The notes under the pieces: generated by a model | The model's input: only the letters and a program-made list of their open reading frames with translations | Database searches by the model: none | Told to the model about the DNA's origin: nothing | NCBI RefSeq assembly: GCF_945956895.1 | Contig: NZ_CAMFJF010000013.1 | Coordinates: 1 to 64,000, forward strand | Direction: 5' to 3' | Source of the DNA: an uncultured Allobosea sp. | GTDB taxonomy: Bacteria; Pseudomonadota; Alphaproteobacteria; Rhizobiales; Beijerinckiaceae | DNA length: 64,000 bases | Program-made: the position numbers and the translations under genes | Shown: piece after piece, positions 33,020-42,011 of the stretch | Position numbering within the stretch: position 1 is the stretch's first letter | Layout: each line of letters opens with the position of its first letter

Positions 33020-34039
33020 TCAGGACGACGGAGCGCACGCCTCAGTCAAGCGGGGGGCGATCGCAGCCAGCGGCAGAATCTCCGCAGCCGCGCCGATTGC
33101 CGCGGCAGCCTTGGGCATTCCGTAAACCGCGCTTGTGGCCTTGTCCTGCGCGATCGTCAAACATTGCCTGTCGCGCAGCAGCTTCAGGCCGCGGGCGCCG
33201 TCGCGGCCCATGCCCGTCAACAGGACGCCGATCGGCTCGCCTTGCCAGCGTTCGGCGACGCTTTCGAAGAACACGTCCACCGACGGCCGATAGGGATAGT
33301 CGCGTGGCTCGGCCCGGTAGCCGAGCTCTCCGCCTGCCTCGAAAACGAGGTGATTGGCGCTCGCCGCGATCAGCACCACGCCGCGCTCCGGCCTGTCGCC
33401 CTCGCGGGCCGGCCGGACGGACAGGCGGCAATGCTGACCGAGCCAGCTCGCGAAGCCAGGAACGAATTGCTCGTCGAGATGCTGGACGAGGATGATCGGC
33501 GCCGGGAATTCGGGCGGCAGGTCGCCCAGCAGCGTCGCTACGGCGGCCGGGCCGCCGGCGGAAGCGCCGATGGCGACGAGACGCTGGGAGGGAGAGGCCG
33601 GGGCCGGCGGCCGGCGCTGGCCGTGGCTCACCGGCGGCAGGTTGCGCGAGAGGCGGCCGATCGTCGCGATGCGCACGAGCAAGGCTGCCGTCTGCTCCGA
33701 GCTGTGACCATTGAGGCCGACGCTGGGAATATCCACCGCGTCGAGCGCGCCATAGCCCATCGCATCGTATACGCCGGAGACATTGGCATCGACGCTGGCG
33801 GTGACCAGCAGGATCGGGCAGGGCGTCTCGGCCATGATCCGGCGCGTCGCCTCGACGCCGTCCATTTCCGGCATGTTGAGGTCCATCAGGATCAGGTCGG
33901 GCCGGTCGTGCCGGCAGGCGTCGACCGCTTCGCGGCCGTTCATGGCGATCCAGGCGACCTCATGCTCGGCGGTGGAAGCGATGACGCGTCGCAACAGCTC
34001 GACTGCCATCGGCAGGTCATTGACCAGCCCGACTCTCAT
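33020..34039 (-). CDS. wspF: CheB-type methylesterase of the Wsp system (WspF)
   Basis: A 339-residue response regulator with a receiver domain (phospho-Asp D53 in [13 protein letters not shown]) and a C-terminal methylesterase domain with the full catalytic triad S160 (IGASAGG), H187 (QHLDEQF) and D280 (TGMGRDGA). In Pseudomonas, WspF removes methyl groups from WspA and lowers WspR phosphorylation. It lies between the CheA-type and WspR-type genes, exactly as in wsp operons, with a 22-bp gap to the former. The proximal acidic pair is VNDLP, with only one Asp and an Asn in place of the other. Confidence 0.92.
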   Translation of the reverse strand: MRVGLVNDLPMAVELLRRVIASTAEHEVAWIAMNGREAVDACRHDRPDLILMDLNMPEMDGVEATRRIMAETPCPILLVTASVDANVSGVYDAMGYGALDAVDIPSVGLNGHSSEQTAALLVRIATIGRLSRNLPPVSHGQRRPPAPASPSQRLVAIGASAGGPAAVATLLGDLPPEFPAPIILVQHLDEQFVPGFASWLGQHCRLSVRPAREGDRPERGVVLIAASANHLVFEAGGELGYRAEPRDYPYRPSVDVFFESVAERWQGEPIGVLLTGMGRDGARGLKLLRDRQCLTIAQDKATSAVYGMPKAAAAIGAAAEILPLAAIAPRLTEACAPSS

Positions 34040-34061
34040 GGAACGCCCCCACAGCGCATGC

Positions 34062-36335
34062 TCATCCCAGCGGTTCGCCGATCAGATCGACGACCGCATG
34101 GATCAAAGTTTCGTCGTGGAAGCTGCCCTTGGTCAAATAGTAATCCGCGCCGGCATCAAGCCCGCGGCGGCGATCCTCCTCCCGGTCCTTGTAGGAGACG
34201 ATCATCACCGGCAGATTGCGCAGGCCGGGATCGCGCTTGATCAGGGTGACGAGCTCGATGCCGTCCATGCGGGGCATGTCGACATCGGTGACGACGAGGT
34301 CGAACGGGTCGGAGCGGACCGCGTTCCAGCCGTCCATGCCGTCGACTGCGACCTCGACCTCGAAGCCGTGATGGTCGAGCAACTTGCGCTCCAGTTCGCG
34401 GACCGTCAGCGAATCGTCGACGACGAGGACGCGCTTGCGCCGCTTCTGGCCCGTGCGCGTCACGCTGCGCTCCAGCGTCCTGAGACGTCCGCCCGAGACC
34501 AGTTTCTCCATCGAGCGGATCAGGTCCTCGACATCGAGGATCAGGACCGGGGAGCCATCGTCCATCAGGGCGGCGGCGCTGACATCCTTGACCTTGGCGA
34601 GACGCGGGTCGAGCGGCCTGACGACCAGCTCCCGCTCGCCAAGGAAGCGGTCGACCACGAGCGCGTAGAGGCTGTCTCCTTCGCCGACGACGACGGTGGG
34701 CAGTTCCTCTTCGCCGGCTGCTGCCTCACCCCGGCCGAGAATCTCATGAGCCGTGACGAGGCCGACCTGTCGTTCGCCATGGCGGAAATGCGGGCGCCCT
34801 TCGAGCAGTTCTATCTTTTCGCGCGGCAGCCGCAGGGCGCGGGCGATCGCCGTCAGCGGCAGGGCATAGGGCTCGCCGTCGATCTCGACGAGGAGTGCAC
34901 GGATCACGGATAGCGTGAGCGGAAGCTGAAGCTGGAAGCGGGTGCCGATGCCGGGCTCGGAGGCGACGGTGACCTGGCCGCGGACCTGCCGGACCATCGC
35001 CTGCACGGCATCGAGGCCGACGCCGCGGCCGGAGATGTCGCTGACGGTCGCCTTCATCGAGAAGCCGGGCAGGAAGAGAAATTCGAGCAGTTCCTCCTCG
35101 CTGAGATCCCAGACCGTCTCGGGGGTCGTGAGGCCGCGCGCCAGCGTGGCTTGCCGGAGCGCCTCGAGATCGATGCCGGCACCGTCATCCGAGACGATGA
35201 TCTGGAGCAGGCCCGCATTGTGCCGCGCCTCCAGCCGGATCAGGCCCTCGGCGGGCTTGCCGGCGGCGCGGCGCCGCTCAGGCACCTCGATGCCGTGATC
35301 GACGGCGTTGCGCAGGAGATGGCCGAGGGGAGCGTCGAGCTGGTCGAGGATGTCGCGGTCGATGCTGGTGGCGCCGCCGACGATGTCGAGGCGCACGGTC
35401 TTGCCGAGCGCCCGGCCGATATCGCGCACATTGCGCTGGAAATGCCGGACGCCATCCTCGAAGGGCCGCATCCGGCTCGCCAGCGTCTCGTCGTAGAGCC
35501 GGTTGGCGAGATCGGTCGCGCGCCGGTCGACCGTGTCCATCTCGTCGAGGCGCTGGGCGAGCAGCGCCTGGCCCTCCGCGAGCTTGAGCTGCGCGGTTGC
35601 CAGTGCCTGCGCCGCGCGACCGTCGCCATCGGCCGGCATTGCGGCGCGCAGATCCTCGAAGCTCCTGGCGAGCTCGGCCTGGATGCGCCGCAACCGCAAC
35701 AGCCCATCATTGAACGGCCGCAGCCGGCGCGCCGACATCAGCGATTCACCGGCGAGACCGAGCAGGCGGTTCAGGCTATCGGCGGTCACCCTGACCATGC
35801 GCTCGCCGGTTGCCACGTCGCACGCCTGCGTAGACGCGTCCTGGGCGGTGGGCGGTAGGGCGGCTGGGGCTTCCAGAGCAGGCGCGGCGATGACCGGGTC
35901 GAGAGCGCTGTCGGATGGGCTCGGGGCGGCGGCACCCGTTTCCTCGGAAGCCCGGTGCAAGGCTCGCGCAAGGGCGTCTATCCGGCCTTTTGTCTCCGCC
36001 TCTGGCTCGCCCGCTCCCGCAGCGATGGCAGCAAGGAGGTCGATGCCCGCAAGCAGCGTGTCGATATGCGTTCGATTCAGTCGGATTTTGCCGTTTTGGG
36101 CGGCGACCAGGCATTCCTCCATCTCGTGCGCGACCTGCACGGCCGGCGTGAGGTCGATGATGCGCGCGGCACCCTTCAACGAATGGGCTGCGCGCATGCA
36201 GGCTTCGAGATGAACGGCGGCGGTCGGGTCGCGTTCCAGGGCGAGCAGGCCTGTGGTGAAGGCCTGCGATTGCGCCGCAAGCTCGGCCCGGAACAGATCG
36301 AGCATGGAGAGGTCGCTGAGATCCTCGCCGCTCAT
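34062..36335 (-). CDS. wspE: CheA-receiver hybrid histidine kinase of the Wsp system (WspE)
   Basis: A 757-residue hybrid kinase: HPt domain with phospho-accepting H51 ([12 protein letters not shown]), P3 dimerisation region, ATPase domain ([13 protein letters not shown]-box, [16 protein letters not shown]), a CheW-like P5 domain, and a C-terminal receiver (about 640-757: [10 protein letters not shown], phospho-Asp in [13 protein letters not shown], lysine in YLTKGS). WspE-type kinases phosphorylate WspR and WspF in the cytosolic array. The start ATG at 36335 overlaps the preceding CheW gene by four bases; the longer open frame upstream is not needed. With WspR broken, its phosphoryl flow would end at WspF and its own receiver. 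Confidence 0.93.
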   Translation of the reverse strand: MSGEDLSDLSMLDLFRAELAAQSQAFTTGLLALERDPTAAVHLEACMRAAHSLKGAARIIDLTPAVQVAHEMEECLVAAQNGKIRLNRTHIDTLLAGIDLLAAIAAGAGEPEAETKGRIDALARALHRASEETGAAAPSPSDSALDPVIAAPALEAPAALPPTAQDASTQACDVATGERMVRVTADSLNRLLGLAGESLMSARRLRPFNDGLLRLRRIQAELARSFEDLRAAMPADGDGRAAQALATAQLKLAEGQALLAQRLDEMDTVDRRATDLANRLYDETLASRMRPFEDGVRHFQRNVRDIGRALGKTVRLDIVGGATSIDRDILDQLDAPLGHLLRNAVDHGIEVPERRRAAGKPAEGLIRLEARHNAGLLQIIVSDDGAGIDLEALRQATLARGLTTPETVWDLSEEELLEFLFLPGFSMKATVSDISGRGVGLDAVQAMVRQVRGQVTVASEPGIGTRFQLQLPLTLSVIRALLVEIDGEPYALPLTAIARALRLPREKIELLEGRPHFRHGERQVGLVTAHEILGRGEAAAGEEELPTVVVGEGDSLYALVVDRFLGERELVVRPLDPRLAKVKDVSAAALMDDGSPVLILDVEDLIRSMEKLVSGGRLRTLERSVTRTGQKRRKRVLVVDDSLTVRELERKLLDHHGFEVEVAVDGMDGWNAVRSDPFDLVVTDVDMPRMDGIELVTLIKRDPGLRNLPVMIVSYKDREEDRRRGLDAGADYYLTKGSFHDETLIHAVVDLIGEPLG

Positions 36336-37027
36336 GCGATGCTCCGGTCGATCAGGTCGAGCAGGCGCCCGGCATCGAGGCAGCCGACCGCGCGGCTGTT
36401 CCACGCGATCATGGTTTCGACGACGCTCGCCGCCGAGCGGCCGACCGTCGCCGGCACCGGACTGCGCTCATGGGCGCGATAGCTGTGCAGGCCATGAACC
36501 TCGTCGACCTCGAAGGCGACATGCCTCGTTTCCTCGCCGGTGACGACGAGGCGGGGGAAGACTGCGATCCGCTCGGTGCTGCGCGATGAGGATACCGCAC
36601 CGATGCCGAGCAGGGCGGGCAGCGAGACGCAGATCAGGAGCTCGCCACGGACATTGACGATGCCGCGGACCGCTTCGCTTCGACGGTGGGGCAGGGAATG
36701 GACCGGGCGTGGCTCGGCGATCTCGCGGCAGATCGCGGCGGGCAGGCCGAGCCATTCCTCGCCGATGCGGAAGATCAGGACGCTGTCGATCTCCTCGCCT
36801 TCGGGGGCCTTCTCGTTGCGACCGGCGAAATGCTGTGTCCATTCGTCCCGGTATCCCGGCGGCAATGGCCGGTCGAGCAGCTTGCGGGCGATCTGCGCAT
36901 GGGTCGGGCAGTTGCGGCAGTGGAGATGTTTCTCCAGCTCCGGGCAGGAGCGGTCGCCGCTGACGCCGATCTCGCGCCAGCATTCGACGATGCCTTCGGT
37001 CGTCATCTGGTGAGCTCCGGCGGACAT
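36332..37027 (-). CDS. wspD: CheW-like adaptor with N-terminal cysteine cluster (WspD)
   Basis: A 231-residue coupling protein. The CheW domain occupies about residues 80-230 (VLIFRIGEEWLGLPAAICREI, HSLPHRR, GIVNVRGELLICVSLPALLG). In front lies a segment of about 45 residues with C16, C28, C37 and C40 (CWREIG, SCPELE, HCRNC), a pattern I also associate with other WspD proteins and which could bind metal. It sits between the cheR-TPR and cheA-type genes, sharing one base with the former's stop. It should couple WspA to WspE alongside WspB. An alternative ATG at 37006 would keep all four cysteines. Confidence 0.9.
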   Translation of the reverse strand: MSAGAHQMTTEGIVECWREIGVSGDRSCPELEKHLHCRNCPTHAQIARKLLDRPLPPGYRDEWTQHFAGRNEKAPEGEEIDSVLIFRIGEEWLGLPAAICREIAEPRPVHSLPHRRSEAVRGIVNVRGELLICVSLPALLGIGAVSSSRSTERIAVFPRLVVTGEETRHVAFEVDEVHGLHSYRAHERSPVPATVGRSAASVVETMIAWNSRAVGCLDAGRLLDLIDRSIA

Positions 37028-38304
37028 CAGGTGCCGCTCCGCTTCGCCAGCCGGTCGAGCCGGTCAGCCAGGGCCTTGGCGCCGCCATGGTCGCCCAGGC
37101 GCTGCTGGAGCAGCCGGAGCTGGGCCAGCGCGCGCTGGTGATGCGGCGCGAGATAGAGCGCCTTGCGGTAGTTTCGTATCGCTTCCTCGGCCGCATCGGC
37201 TGCATCATGGGCGAGCCCGAGCCAGTAGAACGCATCAGGCGAAGGGCCGAATTCGGCAATATGGCGTTCGGCGGCGGCCTGGACCTCGGTCAGGCGCCCG
37301 GCATCGGCGGCGCGCTCGATCTCCGCCAGGTTGGCCGCCGCCTGGTCAGGCGCGGGCGCGGATGGCTGGGTTGGCGCGGCCTTCTGCAGGAAGGGGCGTG
37401 GTGCGGGCCGCGGCGCCGCCACCTGCATCTGCGGCAAGGGCGAGGCCTTCATCGGAGCGGGTCTCGGCTTGCGCGCGGGCGGTGGCTCGGAGGGTTTCGT
37501 CGCAGCGGCCTCGGCCTTGCTGAAGGCGAAGGCGTGTGGATAGCGCACCGATGCGAAGCCATGCAGCATCGGCAGGCCGGACTCGGCCGGGCCGACCAGC
37601 AGGAGGCCGTTATCGGCGAGCATCTGCCTGAGCCGAGCCAATGCCGCTCCTTGCGTCTCGCGATCGAAATAGATCAGGAGATTCCGGCAGAAGGCGACGT
37701 CATAGGCATCCGCGCCGGACTGCGCCGCTGCGGCCAGCACGTTGCCGAGGCGGAAGCGGACCTGCCGGCGGACGATGTCATGCGGCCTGAAACCGTCCTC
37801 GCAAGCCTCGAAATAGCGGTCGCGGAAGGCGATGTCGGCGCCGCGGAAGGAGTTCTTGCCGTAGATGGCGCGCTCGGCATGGACGAGATTGCGGCTGCTG
37901 ACATCGATCGCATCGATCTGGAAGCTTCCATCCGGGAAGCCGGCATCGAGCAGGGCCATCGCGATGGAATAGGGCTCCTCACCGGTCGAGCAGGGCAGGC
38001 TGAGCAGCTTGAGCGGGCGGTTGCCGGCGCGGTTCTCGCGCAGATGCCGGACCATGGCGCCGAAGGCTTCGCGGTCGCGGAAGAACCAGGTCTCGGGGAC
38101 GATGACGGCGTCGACCAGTTCCTGCCGCTCGGCAGGGCTGCCGTTGAGGAACGCCCAGTAGGCGTGGAGGTCGCGGATGGCACAGGCCGTCATCCGCCGC
38201 TTCAGGGCATGGCGGATGACCGAGGCGCCGACCGTCTCCATGCTCAGGCCGATGGTTTCCCTGAGCAGCTTCTCGAAATCCCGGATCGGAGCGGTCTCGT
38301 CCAT
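37027..38304 (-). CDS. wspC: CheR-type methyltransferase with C-terminal TPR (WspC)
   Basis: A 425-residue protein with an N-terminal CheR all-alpha domain, an SAM-binding methyltransferase core (LLSLPCSTGEEPYSIAM; IDAIDVSSRNLVHAERAIYG; DVAFCRNLLIYFD), a Pro/Ala-rich linker (about 285-345) and a C-terminal tetratricopeptide segment (FYWLGLAHDAADAAEEAIRNYRKALYLAPHHQRALAQL). WspC methylates WspA glutamates; a TPR tail is the hallmark that separates it from flagellar CheR. The start at 38304 overlaps the WspB stop by one base. All SAM-motif residues look intact. Confidence 0.93.
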   Translation of the reverse strand: MDETAPIRDFEKLLRETIGLSMETVGASVIRHALKRRMTACAIRDLHAYWAFLNGSPAERQELVDAVIVPETWFFRDREAFGAMVRHLRENRAGNRPLKLLSLPCSTGEEPYSIAMALLDAGFPDGSFQIDAIDVSSRNLVHAERAIYGKNSFRGADIAFRDRYFEACEDGFRPHDIVRRQVRFRLGNVLAAAAQSGADAYDVAFCRNLLIYFDRETQGAALARLRQMLADNGLLLVGPAESGLPMLHGFASVRYPHAFAFSKAEAAATKPSEPPPARKPRPAPMKASPLPQMQVAAPRPAPRPFLQKAAPTQPSAPAPDQAAANLAEIERAADAGRLTEVQAAAERHIAEFGPSPDAFYWLGLAHDAADAAEEAIRNYRKALYLAPHHQRALAQLRLLQQRLGDHGGAKALADRLDRLAKRSGT

Positions 38305-38768
38305 CACAGCTCCGCCGTTTGCTGACGGAACAGGATGTCGCGGATTTCGGGCGTAAGCAGGGCTTCGCCGCGGACCCACTGGATCAGCCCGCGCTCATCG
38401 CTGGCGACCGGGCCGAGATAAGGCGGCATGCCGGCTTCGACGCCGGATGTGGTGAAATCAGCCGCATCGCGCTCGATGGTTTCGACGGCCTGCTCGACCA
38501 GCAGGCCGAGAAGGTCGTCCTTGCCTGGGCCGGACGGGTAGCGCAGCAGGATGATGCGGGTGCTCAGGCGCGGCTCGGCCCGGCGGCCGAGCGCGAGCAA
38601 TGCGAGGTCGACCACGGGCACCGGCCGGCCGCGATAGCTGATCGCGCCGGCGACGCCCCTGGGCGCGCCGGGCAGTTGCTTGGTCGCGAGCAACGGCAGC
38701 ACGGCCTCGACCTGCCCGGTGTCGAGCACGTAGCGATCCCGCCCCAGCTGGAACATCAGAAACAGCAT
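38304..38768 (-). CDS. wspB: CheW-like adaptor of the Wsp system (WspB)
   Basis: A 154-residue single-domain CheW-like protein (LFLMFQLGRDRYVLDTGQVEAVLPLL, GAISYRGRPVPVVDLALLALG, LLVEQAVETIERDAADF). It lies 26 bp downstream of the WspA receptor gene and overlaps the WspC start by one base. WspB and WspD together link receptor and kinase in the cytosolic or membrane-associated Wsp array. Confidence 0.92.
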   Translation of the reverse strand: MLFLMFQLGRDRYVLDTGQVEAVLPLLATKQLPGAPRGVAGAISYRGRPVPVVDLALLALGRRAEPRLSTRIILLRYPSGPGKDDLLGLLVEQAVETIERDAADFTTSGVEAGMPPYLGPVASDERGLIQWVRGEALLTPEIRDILFRQQTAEL

Positions 38769-38794
38769 TGCGCGGTTCCGTTCCGCCCTTCTTG

Positions 38795-40432
38795 TCAGGC
38801 GCGCAGCTTGAAGCGCGAGATCGAGCTGCGCAGCCCGTTCGAGACCTGATTGAGCTCGTCGATGGCCAGCGTCGACTGCTGCAGCGATTCAACTGTCTGC
38901 TGTGCGGCCTCGCTGAGTTGGGAGAGCGCTTCGCTGATCTGGCCGGCGCCGGTCGCCTGCGCCTGCATGCCTTCGTTGGCGCCTTCGAAGCGCGGCACCA
39001 GCCCCTGGACCTGCTCGATGATCTCCGAGAGCTGGCCGCCGACCTGCTGCACCTCCTGCATGCCGCGGCGGACCTCCTCGGAGAACTTGTCCATGCCCAT
39101 GACGCCCGCCGCGACGGCCGACTGGATGTCCTTGACCATCTGCTCGATATCGTAGGTCGAGACGGCGGTCTGGTCGGCAAGGCGGCGGATCTCGGTCGCG
39201 ACCACGGCGAAGCCGCGGCCGTACTGCCCGGCCTTCTCGGCCTCGATCGCGGCGTTCAGCGAGAGCAGGTTGGTCTGGTCGGCGACCTTGGTGATGGTGG
39301 TGACGACCTGATTGATGTTGCCCGCCTTCTCGCTGAGGATCGCGAGCTTGGCGTTGATGGCGCCGGCTGCCTCCATCACCTGCCGCATCGTGCTCTCCAT
39401 GCGCGCGAGCCCGGCCTGCCCGCCATTGGCGAGCGTCGCGGTCTGCTCGGCGACGGCCGAGACCTCGTCCATGGTATGGGCGAGCTCGTTGGAGGTGGCG
39501 GAGATTTCCTTGGCGGTGGCGCCGATCTCGGTCGTGGTCGCGGCGATTTCGTTGGCCGTCGCCTGCTGCTCCTTCGAGGTCGCGGCGACCTCGGTGATCG
39601 AGGTGTTGACCTGGATGCTCGACTTCTGGATCTGGCCGATCAGCCCGGCGAGGTCGTCGGCCATGCCATTGACGCCGTCGGCCAGCGTGCTGAACTCGTC
39701 GCGCCGCTCCAGCGTCAGGCGTTCGCTGAAATCGCCGCGCCGCATGTGGTCGACGATGCCGAGCAGCTTGCCGAGCGGCAGGGTCACTGCCCTGAACAGC
39801 AGGATACCGCAGAGGATCGCCAGGATGAGTGCGATCACGAAACTGACGATCAGGCCGAGCTCGGCGGAGCGGACGATGGCGACGATCAGGCGGGTGGAAT
39901 CGTCGGCCTCGGCCTTGTTGAACTCGACCATGGCCTTGGTCAGCGCCTGCATGCGGATGGCTGTCGGCTCCAGCTCCTTCTTCATCGCAGCGGCCTGGTT
40001 GGACGCCTGCCCGTTGGCGACCGTGAGCCTGCCTGCCGCGAGGATCATATCCTCGGCCGCGATGAACTGCTCGAAGAGATCTCGGGCGAGGGTGTGATTC
40101 CTGCGATCTTCGGCCGTGGTGATCGCGCTCTCATAGGCCTTGAGCAAGCCACGCACGATCTCGCGGTTGGCGACGATGGCATCGACGACCAGCTGCTGTT
40201 CGGCCGGGGTATCGGCCAGAACGAATTCGCGAGAGAGCCCGCGGGTCTCCGTCCAGTTCGCCATCAATTGCGCGCTGACATAGAGGCCGGGGACGGTCTT
40301 GGTCTCGACCTCGACGACCTGTCGCTCGGTCTGCAGAAACCAGAGATAGCTCGCTCCGGCCATGGCGCACATCACTGCGAGGATCGCGGCGAAGCTGATC
40401 AGGATGCGGCGGCGTATCGTCAGGCTCTTCAT
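38795..40432 (-). CDS. wspA: Methyl-accepting receptor of the Wsp system (WspA)
   Basis: A 545-residue receptor: an N-terminal membrane anchor (ILISFAAILAVMCAMAGASYLWF), a helical periplasmic sensor of about 150 residues, a second membrane helix (LGLIVSFVIALILAILCGILLF), HAMP, and a long cytoplasmic signalling domain. The hairpin tip DQTNLLSLNAAIEAEKAGQYGRGFAVVATEIRRLADQTA and the following STYDIEQMVKDIQSAVAAGVMGMDKFSEEVRRG are characteristic of WspA, which in Pseudomonas responds to surface contact or envelope stress. It is the first gene of the seven-gene operon; the promoter should lie in the 160-bp gap 40433-40592, where I see no clear box. Confidence 0.93.
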   Translation of the reverse strand: MKSLTIRRRILISFAAILAVMCAMAGASYLWFLQTERQVVEVETKTVPGLYVSAQLMANWTETRGLSREFVLADTPAEQQLVVDAIVANREIVRGLLKAYESAITTAEDRRNHTLARDLFEQFIAAEDMILAAGRLTVANGQASNQAAAMKKELEPTAIRMQALTKAMVEFNKAEADDSTRLIVAIVRSAELGLIVSFVIALILAILCGILLFRAVTLPLGKLLGIVDHMRRGDFSERLTLERRDEFSTLADGVNGMADDLAGLIGQIQKSSIQVNTSITEVAATSKEQQATANEIAATTTEIGATAKEISATSNELAHTMDEVSAVAEQTATLANGGQAGLARMESTMRQVMEAAGAINAKLAILSEKAGNINQVVTTITKVADQTNLLSLNAAIEAEKAGQYGRGFAVVATEIRRLADQTAVSTYDIEQMVKDIQSAVAAGVMGMDKFSEEVRRGMQEVQQVGGQLSEIIEQVQGLVPRFEGANEGMQAQATGAGQISEALSQLSEAAQQTVESLQQSTLAIDELNQVSNGLRSSISRFKLRA

Positions 40433-40592
40433 CGCTCAATCCATCGTCACGACGCGTACCGGTTCGCGGTCGGGCCGGCTGCATGAGCCGAATCGTTCGC
40501 AGATCATCGTTAGCGGGGAGTTATTGCGGGTCCGTTGCGGAAACGCATCGCAATGAAGGCTGTGGAGCGCGGTGTCGGTGTCGCGAGCCGGA

Positions 40593-41870
40593 TCAGGCGG
40601 CGCGGGGCTGAGACAGGAAGCGCTCGGCTGCAAAGGGCGTTGGGTCGCACAGCGTCGGCGCGCCGGTCATCATCTCCGCCAGCAGGCGGCCGGTCGCGGG
40701 GCCCAGGGTGAAGCCGTGATGCGCGTGGCCGAAAGCGAACCACAGGCCGCGATGGCGCGGCGCGGCACCGATGATCGGCAACATGTCGGGCAGGCAGGGG
40801 CGGGCACCGCGCCAGGGCTCGGCATCCAGCCGGCGGCCCAGCGGGACGATTTGCCGCGCGATGCGCTCGGCCTGGTCGAGTTGCCAGGAATCCGAGGGCT
40901 CGTCGCGTCCGGCGAGCTCGATGCCCGTCGTCAGGCGGACGCCGCGCTGCATTGAAGTCAGCACGAAGCCTGCCTGGGCGTCGCAGAGCGGATGCTGGGG
41001 CGCGGTTTCGGCGGCACTCTCGTAATGCATGTGGTAGCCGCGCTTGAAGCCGATCGGGAAGCGATAGCCGAAGCGCTCGACAAGGTCGTTCGACCATGGA
41101 CCGAGCGCGACGACGGCCTCGGAAGCCTGCCAGTTCCCGCCGTCGGCGGACAGGCGCCATTCCCCGCTATCCTGCCGCAGGCTCGCTGCATCGGCCGGCT
41201 TCAGCAGGCCGCCTCGCGCCACGAACAGCGCGGCATAGGCCCGCGTCACCGCGCCGGGATCGCTGACGGTGACGGGGTCGCGCCAATGCACCGCGCCGGA
41301 AACGCTGCCGGCGAGCAGCCCGGGCTCCAGGCGGCGCAGCGCGTCCTCGTCGAGCAGGTCATAGGTGAGGCCGTAGGCTGTGAGTTCGGCGGCGGCCCGT
41401 GTCGCCGCGTCGAAGCCTTGCTGCGTGCGGTAAAGCTCGACCCAGCCCTCGCCGCGCATCAGGGCCTCGGTACCGGCGGCTTTCGTCCAGCGCCGATGTT
41501 CCTCGATGCAGTGCTCGATCAGCGGCAGGACCGCGCGGCCGAGCCTGTCGAGCCGATTGGGGGCCGAGTTCCACCAGTAGCGTGCGAGCCAGGGCGCCAT
41601 CCGCAGCAAGGCCGCCGGACGGTAGCGCACGGCGATCGAGCGGTTCGAGGCGAGGCTGGCGAGTGATGCGATATCGCGTGGGAAGGCATAGGGCACGACG
41701 GAGGAGCGCTCGATCAGCCCGGCATTGCCGTGGCTGGTCTCGGCGCCGGGCTCGCCGCGATCGACGAGCAGCACGCGCCGGCCGCGCTCCTGCAGGTGCA
41801 GCGCTACGCTGACGCCGACGATTCCAGCGCCGAGCACGATCACATCGGCCTGTCCTGTCGCGGTCGCCAT
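40593..41870 (-). CDS. FAD-dependent D-amino-acid dehydrogenase-like oxidoreductase
   Basis: A 425-residue DAO-superfamily flavoprotein. The N-terminal dinucleotide motif VIVLGAGIVGVSVALHLQERG is followed by VDRGEPGAETSHGNAGLI, the DadA-type signature. The C-terminal half has GFKRGYHMHYES and the conserved RPCLPDMLPIIGAAP, and ends with GHAHHGFTLGPATG. The length is like DadA. The reaction is probably oxidative deamination of a D-amino acid or other secondary/primary amine, with electrons passed to the respiratory chain. It diverges from the RpiR-type regulator at 42012, and so may share control with the peptide importer and M81 peptidase downstream of it. Confidence 0.88.
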   Translation of the reverse strand: MATATGQADVIVLGAGIVGVSVALHLQERGRRVLLVDRGEPGAETSHGNAGLIERSSVVPYAFPRDIASLASLASNRSIAVRYRPAALLRMAPWLARYWWNSAPNRLDRLGRAVLPLIEHCIEEHRRWTKAAGTEALMRGEGWVELYRTQQGFDAATRAAAELTAYGLTYDLLDEDALRRLEPGLLAGSVSGAVHWRDPVTVSDPGAVTRAYAALFVARGGLLKPADAASLRQDSGEWRLSADGGNWQASEAVVALGPWSNDLVERFGYRFPIGFKRGYHMHYESAAETAPQHPLCDAQAGFVLTSMQRGVRLTTGIELAGRDEPSDSWQLDQAERIARQIVPLGRRLDAEPWRGARPCLPDMLPIIGAAPRHRGLWFAFGHAHHGFTLGPATGRLLAEMMTGAPTLCDPTPFAAERFLSQPRAA

Positions 41871-41960
41871 CGTCGCTGGAATCCGTTCCCACTTGCCCGA
41901 AGCTGGGCATAACGGAACCGAGCCTCAATTGAACCAGTTTTGCAAGAAAATAAAAATCGT

Positions 41961-41988
41961 TTGACAGTTTGAAAGAAAAATTTCTTCA
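41961..41988. promoter_or_regulatory. AT-rich control region with candidate RpiR operator
   Basis: A TTGACA (41961-41966, a possible -35 box for the plus strand) precedes an inverted repeat, TGAA...TTCA, with AT-rich core (41970-41988: TGAAAGAAAAA / TTTCTTCA). It lies in the 141-bp gap between the divergent oxidoreductase and RpiR-type genes and is by far the most AT-rich stretch nearby. No clear -10 box is seen. Confidence 0.4.
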
Positions 41989-42011
41989 TCTCCCGGAACG
42001 CGGGAGTGCCG

